From NCBI GenBank assembly GCA_018725345.1, contig QLUI01000006.1:1-16919 (forward strand): DNA of 16,919 nucleotides, in the 5' to 3' direction. The notes beneath the pieces are model-generated. The model saw only the letters and a list, made by a program, of their open reading frames with translations. It was not told where the DNA came from and made no database searches. Source of the DNA: Bacillota bacterium. GTDB lineage: Bacteria > Bacillota > Dethiobacteria > Dethiobacterales > Dethiobacteraceae. The position numbers and the translations under genes are program-made. Positions 1 to 7,386 of this stretch are shown in pieces. Within the stretch, counting starts at the first letter, position 1. The number at the start of each line of letters is the position of its first letter.

Positions 1-315
1 GGGAAACGAGGTAGAAAGAAACAGAGCAAGGCGAAAAACCTGCTGGATCGCCTGAAGCAGTACCGTCAGGAGACGCTGGCCTTCATGTACGATTTCAGCG
101 TTCCGTTTGACAACAATCAGGCCGAAAGGGATATCCGAATGATGAAGGTTCAACAGAAAATCTCAGGGACCTTTCGCAGTACTCAAGGAGCAGATATTTT
201 CTGCCGTATCAGGGGCTACATCTCCACCGTCAGGAAGAACTCCCTTCCTGTGATCGATGCTATTCAAGCTGTCTTCGAGAAGAATCCTTTTATTCCGGCA
301 CGCGCGGGCCCTTGA
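1..315 (+). pseudogene. IS66-family transposase, C-terminal fragment (cut by window start)
   Basis: The reading frame is open from base 1 and ends with TGA at 313-315, so only about 104 C-terminal residues are visible. The fragment carries the IS66 signature [18 protein letters not shown] followed by a [19 protein letters not shown] segment. The glutamate of NNQAER is taken to be the last acidic residue of the catalytic DDE triad (family knowledge). The ending [10 protein letters not shown] is close to where IS66 TnpC proteins normally stop, so the C-terminus may be native. Whether the full gene is intact cannot be told because the 5' part lies outside the window. Its stop codon overlaps the -35 box of the promoter that faces ygfK. 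Confidence 0.85.
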
Positions 316-340
316 CAATGGTGCTTTTGTTTGCTATCAT
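312..340 (+). promoter_or_regulatory. Sigma-A type promoter for the ygfK operon
   Basis: TTGACA at 312-317, a 17-bp spacer, and TATCAT at 335-340. The -35 matches consensus fully and the -10 differs at two positions. Transcription would start near 347, giving a leader of about 70 nt made mostly of the heptamer array before the ygfK start. The -35 overlaps the stop codon of the IS66 transposase fragment, so the promoter is partly made of insertion-sequence DNA. No other promoter of this quality was seen between here and the FAD reductase gene. Confidence 0.7.
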
Positions 341-370
341 TAATATGGAGGCTGAATAGTTACAGTTTTT

Positions 371-419
371 CCATCAACCATCAACCATCAACCATCAACC
401 ATCAACTATCAACTATCGA
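371..419 (+). repeat. Heptanucleotide tandem array abutting the ygfK start codon
   Basis: Five exact CCATCAA units (371-405), one CTATCAA (406-412) and one CTATCGA (413-419). The last A is the first base of the ygfK ATG. A GGAGG at 347-351 lies about 67 bp upstream of the start, too far to act as its ribosome binding site; the array sits between the two. Confidence 0.95.
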
Positions 420-3400
420 TGAAAACGCAACCTTTTGATGTTTTACTCAGGTGTATTCTCAAAGAGTATGAGGGAAAACAGTCTATTTTGGGAATCCATC
501 GTTCCCTGTTCTACACGCCCAAAAAGGACAGCCCTTATGTCACCGGGAATATGTTTGGACAAACTCTTGCCACTCCCATTGGGCCTGCTGCCGGGCCACA
601 CACTCAACTCGCCCGGAACATTGTTAGCGCCTGGCTCTCAGGCGGCCGTTTCATCGAATTAAAGACTGTTCAGATCATGGATGAGCTCGAAATCGCCCGG
701 CCGTGCATTGATATGGAAGACGAGGGATACAACGTCGAATGGTCCCAGGAACTGAAACTGGATCAATCTGCGGGGGAATATATCAATGCCTGGGTATTGA
801 TTCATATTTTACACCGCCTGCTCGGATTTGAAGGTAATTTCCCGCCAGGCACCATTTTTAACATGAGCGTGGGCTATAACCTGGAGGGGATAAAAAGCCC
901 GCCTATGACCCGCTTCATGGACCTAATGGTTGATGCGTCCGAAGAAATTGCCCAAATCCGGGTAATTCTGCAAGCGGAGTTTCCCCAGTTTGCCGATATC
1001 GAGATCCCGTCTCAGGTTACAAACAACGTTACTCTTTCCACCATGCACGGCTGTCCGCCGGATGAAATTGAACGGATTGTCCGTTACCTACTCACGGAGA
1101 GAGGTCTGCATACCATGATTAAGCTGAACCCCACTCTGCTGGGGAAAGAGATGGTCTCAGGTATTCTCCATGACACTCTCGGCTACGGCGAGATTGAGAT
1201 ACCTGATTCTGTGTTTGAGCATGATCTGAGATACGAGCAGGCCGTGGAGATGATTAAATCGCTCAAGCAACCGGCTGCCAAGCAAAACCTGACCTTCGGC
1301 ATCAAACTGAGCAACACCCTGCCCGTGCGAAACAATAAAGGCGCCCTTCCCGGCGACGAAATGTACATGTCGGGACGCGCTCTTTATCCTATCACCATCA
1401 AGCTGTTCCACAAACTTGCTCGGGAGTTTAACGGCGACTTAAGCGTCTCATATTCAGCCGGGGCAGATGCGTTGAACGTGACGAGCATCCTGTCGGCCGG
1501 CGCCCAGTCGGTTACAGCAGCCTCTGACCTGCTCAAACCGGGCGGTTATTCCAAGTTACTGCAGTTTTTGGAGAACCTGGAGAATGAAATGCGTAACCGG
1601 GGTGTGGCAAGCCTGGACGAACTTGCCCGCAATAAACTGGATAACTTGAAGCAGGCAGCGGTGGATGCGCTGGAAGACCGGCGCTATAAAAAGGATTACC
1701 ATCCCTATGGATTGCCAAAGGTTCAGACCGGACTCAAACTGTTTGATTGTGTCACCGCCCCTTGCATGGAGCAGTGTGCAGTGTGCCAGGAGGTACCCGA
1801 ATATGCGTGGCTGATTGCCCGGGGGGAATACGACCAGGCGCTCGAGGTTATCCTCGCCCGCAACCCCTTGCCGGCGGTGAATGGATATATGTGTACTCAT
1901 CTCTGCCAGACCCGCTGTACCCGGAACAATTATGATGAACCGGTAGCTATCCGGGCCCTGGAGCGGTTTGCCGCCAAAAAGGGGCACGTTAACGGAATGA
2001 TGGGTGGGGGGTGGGGAACTATCAACTATCAACCATCAACTAAAGTGGCTGTCATCGGTAGCGGCCCTGCGGGATTGGCCGCAGCCTTTTTCTTGGCGCT
2101 AAACGGTGTCCGGGTGACAATTTACGAGGCTAAAAACAGGGCAGGCGGCATGCCGGCCGTCGCTCCGGCATTCCGGATTCCCCTGGCCGTTGTCCAGGAG
2201 GATATTGACCGAATCACAGGGATGGGTGTGGAAATCAGACTCTCTCATCCTGTCACCATACCGCCGGAGGAATTGTTAAAAGAAGGCTTTGATGCGGTTT
2301 ACGTCGCATCAGGTTTCCCCAAAGATGCCCCGCTGAACATGGAAGGAATAGAAGCAAAAGGTGTTATTGGCGCACTCAAGTTGCTCGAGCGCGTGGCTCA
2401 AGGAGAGAAGCCCGATCTGGGCTCCAGGGTGCTGGTGATTGGCGGCGGCAACATGGCAATAGATGCCGCCCGCACGGCTCAGAGGCTGACAGGTAAGCCG
2501 GTAACGGTTGTCTACCGGCGGACAGAGCAGGAGATGCCGGCTACACGGGAAGAGAAAGAGGAGCTTTTTGCCGAAGGTAACATCCTGGAAGAACTAGCCT
2601 CCCCCACCCGGGTGATCTTAAGGAACGCTTGTGTGGCCGCCCTGGAGTGCGTGAGGAACAAGTTAGGCGAAGCCGATGCGGATGGACGCCGAAGGCCGGT
2701 TGAGATTAAAGGCAGCGAATTTCAGATTGAAGCTGATTCCATTGTGGTAGCTATCGGTCAAAGCCCGGACGTCACCTTCCTCCATGGCAGCGCTATCTCC
2801 CGGCACAACAACGGTGCCATCTCAGTTGATCCCCAAACCGGCCTAGCGGGCATACCCTGCGTTTACGCCGGCGGGGACGCAACCCGGGGGCCGGCCATCA
2901 TTATCCAGGCCTGCGCCGACGGACGGCGGGCGGCCGAGTCTATTTGCGCAGAACTTGGTATTAATCCGCCCCTACTAGCCTCGCCTCCACATGTTCTTTC
3001 CGAAGAAGAAATACTACAAATAAAGCGTGTGCGGGCCAGAAAAGAGGCAACCTGCAAGCCCAAAATGCTTATCCCTGACCACCGTACCGGTTTCAACCTT
3101 GTTGAGCAAACACTGACGGAAGAAGAAGCGCGCCAAGAGGCTGCCCGCTGTATGCAGTGTGCCGCTTTGTGCGACAAATGCGTCGAGGTCTGCCCTAACC
3201 GGGCCAATTATACCTTCTTTGTACGGCCGGTGAGTATGTCGCTGCCTCAACTTTCGTGCCGCAATGGCGGACTGGTAGTGAGGGGAGAAGAGTCATTCCG
3301 GGTTGAGCAAACCCGGCAGATTGTCCACTTAGAGGACTTCTGCAACGAGTGCGGCAATTGTGCTACATTCTGTGTGCATCACGGCAAGCCATATCTTGAG

Positions 3401-3718
3401 AAGCCCAGGCTCTTTTTAAACAAAGCTGATTTTGAGCAAGAAGAGGATAACGCTTTCTACATAGAAGGGAACACTATCCGGCACCGCGAAGGTGGTCGTG
3501 AGTCGAAACTTGCAGTGGGAAAGGGGATCCTTGAGTTTGAAAACGATCTGGGCCGCATAAGCCTTTCGCCTGCTTTTGAAATCAGAGAAATGATTTTAAG
3601 AGGAGAATTTACAGGAGCCTTGTCCATGAAAGAAGCGGCTCAAATGGCTTTGATTCACAAGGGGGTTACCGAATCGCTGCCTTTCCTGCTGGAATCTGCT
3701 GCCATGAGTGATGAGTGA
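419..3718 (+). CDS. ygfK: YgfK-like iron-sulfur flavoprotein oxidoreductase
   Basis: A 1099-residue multidomain reductase, orthologous by recalled similarity to E. coli YgfK ('putative selenate reductase', about 1030 aa), which belongs to the anaerobic purine/urate-utilisation locus. Residues 1 to about 430 form a dihydroorotate-dehydrogenase-like domain (GPAAGPHTQLARN, STMHGCPPDEIE). Cysteines 444, 449, 453, 456 and 492, 496, 500 form the helical Fe-S domain of GltD/DPD type. FAD motif VIGSGPAG is at 545-552 and the second nucleotide motif GGGNMAID at 675-682. Ferredoxin cysteines are 911, 914, 918, 921, 925 and CxxCxxCxxxC at 975-985. The start fits the E. coli alignment (MKTQPFDVLLRCILKEY), and TGA at 353-355 closes the frame upstream, but no Shine-Dalgarno precedes it. 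Residues 529-541 are encoded by a short repeat, and the last residues (MSDE) by another. It probably transfers electrons to a purine-derived substrate; the exact reaction is not proven here. Confidence 0.9.
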   Translation: MKTQPFDVLLRCILKEYEGKQSILGIHRSLFYTPKKDSPYVTGNMFGQTLATPIGPAAGPHTQLARNIVSAWLSGGRFIELKTVQIMDELEIARPCIDMEDEGYNVEWSQELKLDQSAGEYINAWVLIHILHRLLGFEGNFPPGTIFNMSVGYNLEGIKSPPMTRFMDLMVDASEEIAQIRVILQAEFPQFADIEIPSQVTNNVTLSTMHGCPPDEIERIVRYLLTERGLHTMIKLNPTLLGKEMVSGILHDTLGYGEIEIPDSVFEHDLRYEQAVEMIKSLKQPAAKQNLTFGIKLSNTLPVRNNKGALPGDEMYMSGRALYPITIKLFHKLAREFNGDLSVSYSAGADALNVTSILSAGAQSVTAASDLLKPGGYSKLLQFLENLENEMRNRGVASLDELARNKLDNLKQAAVDALEDRRYKKDYHPYGLPKVQTGLKLFDCVTAPCMEQCAVCQEVPEYAWLIARGEYDQALEVILARNPLPAVNGYMCTHLCQTRCTRNNYDEPVAIRALERFAAKKGHVNGMMGGGWGTINYQPSTKVAVIGSGPAGLAAAFFLALNGVRVTIYEAKNRAGGMPAVAPAFRIPLAVVQEDIDRITGMGVEIRLSHPVTIPPEELLKEGFDAVYVASGFPKDAPLNMEGIEAKGVIGALKLLERVAQGEKPDLGSRVLVIGGGNMAIDAARTAQRLTGKPVTVVYRRTEQEMPATREEKEELFAEGNILEELASPTRVILRNACVAALECVRNKLGEADADGRRRPVEIKGSEFQIEADSIVVAIGQSPDVTFLHGSAISRHNNGAISVDPQTGLAGIPCVYAGGDATRGPAIIIQACADGRRAAESICAELGINPPLLASPPHVLSEEEILQIKRVRARKEATCKPKMLIPDHRTGFNLVEQTLTEEEARQEAARCMQCAALCDKCVEVCPNRANYTFFVRPVSMSLPQLSCRNGGLVVRGEESFRVEQTRQIVHLEDFCNECGNCATFCVHHGKPYLEKPRLFLNKADFEQEEDNAFYIEGNTIRHREGGRESKLAVGKGILEFENDLGRISLSPAFEIREMILRGEFTGALSMKEAAQMALIHKGVTESLPFLLESAAMSDE
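2003..2046 (+). repeat. Composite heptamer repeat translated inside ygfK
   Basis: Two GGTGGGG units (2003-2016), AA, two CTATCAA units (2019-2032), one CCATCAA (2033-2039), then CTAAAGT (2040-2046). The same order occurs in non-coding DNA at 14591-14641 and, without the GGTGGGG part, at 14926-14966. Here it is read in frame as GGGWGTINYQPST (residues 529-541), directly before the FAD-binding strand KVAVIGSGPAG. Confidence 0.9.
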
Positions 3719-3775
3719 TGAGTGATGAGTGATGAATCCCCACCCCTCACTCCGCATTCATCATTCATCATTCGG
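3704..3775 (+). repeat. ATGAGTG heptamer array with inverted CATTCAT copies
   Basis: Four exact ATGAGTG units at 3704-3731 run through the last codons and stop of ygfK; CATTCAT units at 3755-3768 plus a partial unit lie in the opposite sense. The two halves can pair as an imperfect stem in the ygfK-ygeW spacer. No T-tract follows, so it does not look like an intrinsic terminator. Confidence 0.85.
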
Positions 3776-3797
3776 GGCTCGGGGAGGGACTTAGATT

Positions 3798-4799
3798 ATG
3801 AAATCAATTTTTCGGGGCAGACATTTTATTACACTGGATGATTACGCCAGGGAAGAAATAGATATAATGCTGGAAGTGTCACTTGACCTCAAGAAAAAAT
3901 TCGCCATGGGTGTTCCGACACCCTATCTTCAGTATCAAACCATATTCCTGATGTTTTTTGAGCAATCTACCAGAACAAGAAACTCCATGGAAGCCGGTAT
4001 TTCCCAACTAGGCGGGCATGCCAACTATTTGGATACAAGTGGTATGCAGATCGCTCACGGCGAAAGCGCTAAGGATACTGCCATTGTTCTATCAAGATAT
4101 GGGCAGGCCATTGCCTGCAGATACTGCGACTGGGGTATTGGAAACAAGTATCTAAAAGAGATGGCCCGGTGGTCTACCGTACCTGTTATGAATTTACAGT
4201 GCGACCTCTATCACCCCTTCCAAGGGTTAGCCGATTTGATGACCATGAAAGAGAAAATCGGGGACTTGAAGGGCGTAAAGGTTTCCATCATCTGGGCCTA
4301 CGCCGAAAGCCGCAAAAAGCCCATTTCCGTGCCACTGTCCCAGGTACTGTTATTTCCGCGGTACGGTATGGATGTAGTGCTTGCCCATCCCAAAGGCTAT
4401 GAACTGCCTGACTGGGTAATTGAGAAAGCCAGAGCAAATGCCGCCAGGCATGGTGGTACGGTAACTGTTACCAACAACGAAGCCGAAGCATATGAGGGGG
4501 CGCATATCGTTATTCCGAAAAATTGGGGCAACTGGGTAACCGACCAGAGCACTTCTGTTATCGATGACCACCTGGTTGCCAACAAGAGCTGGATCTGCAC
4601 CGAAGAAAAAATGGCCACCGCGGGTAAGGAAGTAATGTATATGCACGCCCTGCCCGCTGACAGGGGTAACGAAGTAGTTGATTCTGTTATTGATGGGCCG
4701 CACTCTATTGTATATGATGAGGCCGAAAACCGCCTGCATACGGCGAAAGCCGTGATGACTTTGTTGATGGGAGGCTGGGGTCAAAAATTACCTTTGTAG
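3798..4799 (+). CDS. ygeW: YgeW-like (knotted) carbamoyltransferase
   Basis: A 333-residue member of the aspartate/ornithine carbamoyltransferase superfamily. It has the carbamoyl-phosphate motif STRTR at 57-61, the second site HPFQ at 139-142 in a NLQCDLYHP context, and a C-terminal HALP motif at 283-286. Features shared with E. coli YgeW are QIAHGE, WAYAESRKKPISVP, a GMDV..AHPKGYELP segment and CTEE before the HALP motif, together with its position next to ygfK, ssnA and ygeX. In purine breakdown such an enzyme would phosphorolyse a ureido compound to carbamoyl phosphate (inference). It is clearly shorter than E. coli YgeW (about 396 aa), lacking the extra residues around the substrate loop, and has HALP where YgeW and ornithine enzymes have HCLP. 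A purine-rich GGGGAGGGA lies at about 3781-3789. It could instead be a divergent ornithine-type enzyme; the superfamily is certain, the subfamily less so. Confidence 0.8.
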   Translation: MKSIFRGRHFITLDDYAREEIDIMLEVSLDLKKKFAMGVPTPYLQYQTIFLMFFEQSTRTRNSMEAGISQLGGHANYLDTSGMQIAHGESAKDTAIVLSRYGQAIACRYCDWGIGNKYLKEMARWSTVPVMNLQCDLYHPFQGLADLMTMKEKIGDLKGVKVSIIWAYAESRKKPISVPLSQVLLFPRYGMDVVLAHPKGYELPDWVIEKARANAARHGGTVTVTNNEAEAYEGAHIVIPKNWGNWVTDQSTSVIDDHLVANKSWICTEEKMATAGKEVMYMHALPADRGNEVVDSVIDGPHSIVYDEAENRLHTAKAVMTLLMGGWGQKLPL

Positions 4800-4852
4800 G
4801 GGCGACATTTATGGCGCCCGTTGATGTGGGTCGGATGAATCCGACCCCTACA
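4795..4852. repeat. TGTAGGGG...CCCCTACA intergenic double-hairpin element
   Basis: The element begins within the ygeW stop codon and has TGTAGGGG at its left end and CCCCTACA at its right end. Inside are two stems: GGGCG pairing with CGCCC (about 4800-4820) and GGGTCGGAT pairing with ATCCGACCC (about 4828-4847). A shorter relative is the perfect palindrome at 6238-6265, and a third TGTAGGGG-led copy is at 14521. Likely a small dispersed repeat of this genome. Confidence 0.8.
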
Positions 4853-4871
4853 AGAATGGAGGAAACCGGAA

Positions 4872-6203
4872 ATGAGTATCTTGATTAAGAACGTTACCAT
4901 TGTTACAATGAACCATAACAGGCAAATCCTGCATGGTAGTGTTTATATTGAAGGTGACGAGATTAAGGAGGTGGGCGACGCTGCCCACCAAGCAAACAAA
5001 GTGATTGATGGTGCCGGTCAGGTCTTAATCCCTGGTCTGATTCAACCCCATATTCATCTTTGCCAGACTCTCTTTCGTGGCCAGGCCGATGACCTGGAAT
5101 TATTGGATTGGTTGAGACTGCGTGTTTGGCCACTGGAGGGCGCTCATGATCCCGAATCCATATACTATTCAGCTCTTTTAGGTTGTGGTGAGATGTTTTT
5201 GGGAGGCACTACATCCATCATAGATATGGAAACGGTGCATCATACCGATTCGGCTATCCAGGCTATAGCCGATTGCGGTATGAGGGCCATAACCGGCAAG
5301 GTTATGATGGATCACGGGGAAGCATTACCCGATTCTTTAAGAGAAGGGACTGGACCTTCCATTCAGGAAAGCGTGGACCTTTTGGAAAAGTGGCATGGTA
5401 GATACAACGGTCGCATTCAGTATGCTTTTATGCCCAGGTTTGTGGTTACATGCAGCGAGGAGCTGTTGGCAGAGGTAGCCAAATTGGCCGGACAGTACAA
5501 TGTTAAAGTCCACACCCACGCGTCAGAGAACAGGTCCGAGATACAATTGGTGGGGCGTGAAAGGGGTATGCGGAACGTAGCCTACCTGCATAAGTTGGAT
5601 ATGACCGGGCCCAACCTGATTTTGGCCCACTGTATTTGGCTGGATGATACGGAGATAAGCATTCTGGCTCAAACCGGCACAGCGATGGTCCATTGTCCTT
5701 CGTCCAATATGAAACTGGCTTCCGGTATAGCCAGAATAGCTGAAATTGTGGAAATGGGAATTACTGTGGGCATAGCGGCGGATGGCGCTACCTGCAACAA
5801 TAATCTGGACCAGTTTCAGGAGATGCGCCTTTGCGCCCTTTTGCAAAAACCTTTACATGGACCGACTGTCATGCCTGCCCAAAAGGTATTCGAATTGGCT
5901 ACTATCGGTGGGGCAAAGGCCATGGGACTTGATAAACAAATCGGGAGCATTGAGCCGGGAAAAAGGGCCGACTTGGCTCTTGTTGCATTAGACGGTTTAC
6001 ACAACACGCCATCTCAGGGAGGCAATATCTACTCGCAATTGGTATACCAGTTGCAGAGTTCCGATGTTGCGATGACCATGGTGGATGGGCAGGTGGTGAT
6101 GGAGAAACGACAACTGCTAACCATTGATCAGAAAGAAGTGCGGAAAAAGTGCTTAAAAGCAATTACCCGGCTGAAACAAAGGACAGGTGTAATCTTATCG
6201 TAA
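4872..6203 (+). CDS. Amidohydrolase of the TRZ/ATZ / 5'-deoxyadenosine deaminase type
   Basis: A 443-residue metal-dependent deaminase or hydrolase. Metal and catalytic residues visible are HIH at 60-62, HTHASE at 214-219, the LAHC histidine at 253 and the AADG aspartate at 304, the standard set for mononuclear amidohydrolases. The stretches HLCQTLFRGQADDLELLDWL and HCPSSNMKLASGIA are typical of the N-ethylammeline chlorohydrolase, S-adenosylhomocysteine and 5'-deoxyadenosine deaminase group, which also contains guanine and 8-oxoguanine deaminases. It is not the SsnA orthologue; that is the gene at 8764. Its position between ygeW and ygeX suggests a purine or purine-derived amine as substrate (inference). 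AATGGAGG precedes the ATG at good spacing. Superfamily certain, substrate open. Confidence 0.85.
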   Translation: MSILIKNVTIVTMNHNRQILHGSVYIEGDEIKEVGDAAHQANKVIDGAGQVLIPGLIQPHIHLCQTLFRGQADDLELLDWLRLRVWPLEGAHDPESIYYSALLGCGEMFLGGTTSIIDMETVHHTDSAIQAIADCGMRAITGKVMMDHGEALPDSLREGTGPSIQESVDLLEKWHGRYNGRIQYAFMPRFVVTCSEELLAEVAKLAGQYNVKVHTHASENRSEIQLVGRERGMRNVAYLHKLDMTGPNLILAHCIWLDDTEISILAQTGTAMVHCPSSNMKLASGIARIAEIVEMGITVGIAADGATCNNNLDQFQEMRLCALLQKPLHGPTVMPAQKVFELATIGGAKAMGLDKQIGSIEPGKRADLALVALDGLHNTPSQGGNIYSQLVYQLQSSDVAMTMVDGQVVMEKRQLLTIDQKEVRKKCLKAITRLKQRTGVILS

Positions 6204-6237
6204 CCGTTCACCGCCGAGATGAAACAGGATATGAAGA

Positions 6238-6265
6238 GTAGGGGTCGGATTAATCCGACCCCTAC
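6238..6265. repeat. Perfect 28-bp palindrome
   Basis: The left half GTAGGGGTCGGATT is followed directly by its exact reverse complement, ending CCCCTAC. The core GGTCGGAT/ATCCGACC matches the right stem of the element at 4795-4852. It lies between the first amidohydrolase and the cysteine-synthase-like gene. No T-tract follows, so a role as an intrinsic terminator is unlikely. Confidence 0.9.
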
Positions 6266-6297
6266 AGACGCTAAACCGCCAAATTAAGGAGGTAAAA

Positions 6298-7341
6298 ATG
6301 CAAGATTGGAAAAAACGAGGGGGAGTAGCTCAAAACATACTTGAAGTAATAGGCCTTACCCCATTAGTAAAACTAAATAGAGTAACTAAAGATACAAATG
6401 CAGATATTTTAGTCAAACTGGAATGGTTTTCCCCTTCCGGTTCGTTTAAGGATAGAATCTATTACCGGATGATTACCGAAGCAATACGAAAGCAGGTTCT
6501 AAAACCGGGCATGGAGATCCTGGAAACTTCCACCGGTAATGCCGGAATCGCTTGCTCGTTTGTAGGCAGACTATTGGGCTATCCGGTGACCATTATTCTT
6601 CCTCAGGGGATGAGTATTGAGAGAAGCAAAATTATGCAAGCATACGGAGCCAATATTATCTATACGCCTGGGGCAGAATCAGATGTAGACCTCTGCTTGC
6701 AAAAACAAGAGGAAATCATAAGAGAAAATCCCGGGAAATATTGGGTGCCCAGTCAATTTACCAACCCGGACAACATTATCACTCACTATCTTACCCTGGG
6801 CCCTGAAATTTGGCAACAAACGGGAGGAAAAGTTGATGCCTTCGTGGCTACGCAAGGAAGTGGGGGGACAATCACTGGGGTGGGTAGATACCTCAGAGAG
6901 AGAAACCCCAGGGTGCTTCTTTACGCTGGCGAGCCCGCTGAAGCACCAATACTAGCCAGAAGACAATGGGGTTCCCATCGGATTGAGGGCATCGGTGACG
7001 GATTTGTGCCACAAAATCTAGACTTAAGTCTACTTAACGGCATTTTCCTGGCCACTTCAGATGAAGCCATTGAGATGGCGAAGAGATTGTCCTTAGAAGA
7101 AGGATTATTTTGCGGCATTTCCTCAGGAGCAAATGTAGTTGGGGCTATTAAACTGGGCAAGAAACATCCTCAACTCAAGGTGATCGTTACTATACTTAAT
7201 GATACGGGACAGCGTTATTATTCCACTCCATTATGTGGTGTGGAAAGACATATCGAAATCCCAGCGAGAGAGCATCAACTTGATGATTACACCATTGCCG
7301 AGCTTGATAAATATCAAGCAGCTTGGGAGATTGTGGAATGA
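6298..7341 (+). CDS. Cysteine synthase-like PLP enzyme (fold type II)
   Basis: A 347-residue PLP enzyme of the cysteine synthase/cystathionine beta-synthase group. Lysine 51 in SPSGSFKDR is the expected Schiff-base residue; ETSTGNAGI (76-84) is the substrate loop, equivalent to TSGNTG of CysK; ATQGSGGTITGVG is the glycine-rich phosphate-binding loop; and GISSGAN carries the serine contacting the pyridine nitrogen. A perfect AAGGAGGT at 6286-6293 sets the start. These enzymes carry out beta-replacement or beta-elimination on serine-type substrates. Between ygeW and ygeX it could act on a 3-amino- or 3-ureido-alanine type intermediate, or make cysteine; the sequence does not decide (inference). 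The C-terminus after about 310 (EIPAREHQLDDYTIAELDK) is an extension not recognised. Codon use is AT-rich like that of ygeX, unlike the AOR block. Confidence 0.85.
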   Translation: MQDWKKRGGVAQNILEVIGLTPLVKLNRVTKDTNADILVKLEWFSPSGSFKDRIYYRMITEAIRKQVLKPGMEILETSTGNAGIACSFVGRLLGYPVTIILPQGMSIERSKIMQAYGANIIYTPGAESDVDLCLQKQEEIIRENPGKYWVPSQFTNPDNIITHYLTLGPEIWQQTGGKVDAFVATQGSGGTITGVGRYLRERNPRVLLYAGEPAEAPILARRQWGSHRIEGIGDGFVPQNLDLSLLNGIFLATSDEAIEMAKRLSLEEGLFCGISSGANVVGAIKLGKKHPQLKVIVTILNDTGQRYYSTPLCGVERHIEIPAREHQLDDYTIAELDKYQAAWEIVE

Positions 7342-7374
7342 GAAGGAGCCTTTGCCTTTTATGGGTGAGATGTG

Positions 7375-7380
7375 AGGAGA
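7375..7380 (+). promoter_or_regulatory. ygeX: Ribosome binding site fixing the ygeX start at 7387
   Basis: AGGAGA at 7375-7380 lies 6 nt before ATG 7387. The longer reading frame could begin at GTG 7372, but that would place the ribosome binding site inside the gene, so 7387 is preferred. Confidence 0.75.
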
Positions 7381-7386
7381 ATTCAA

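Noticed and set aside
371..419. CRISPR-like array
   Set aside because: Units are 7 bp, directly tandem without spacers, and no cas gene is present.
419..3718. Naming the first gene selenate reductase or glutamate synthase small subunit
   Set aside because: The full-length domain order, both ferredoxin clusters and the neighbours match YgfK; the selenate label is a historical annotation without support in this context.
7372..7386. GTG at 7372 as the ygeX start
   Set aside because: The AGGAGA ribosome binding site would lie inside the gene; ATG 7387 has correct spacing and fits the E. coli length.
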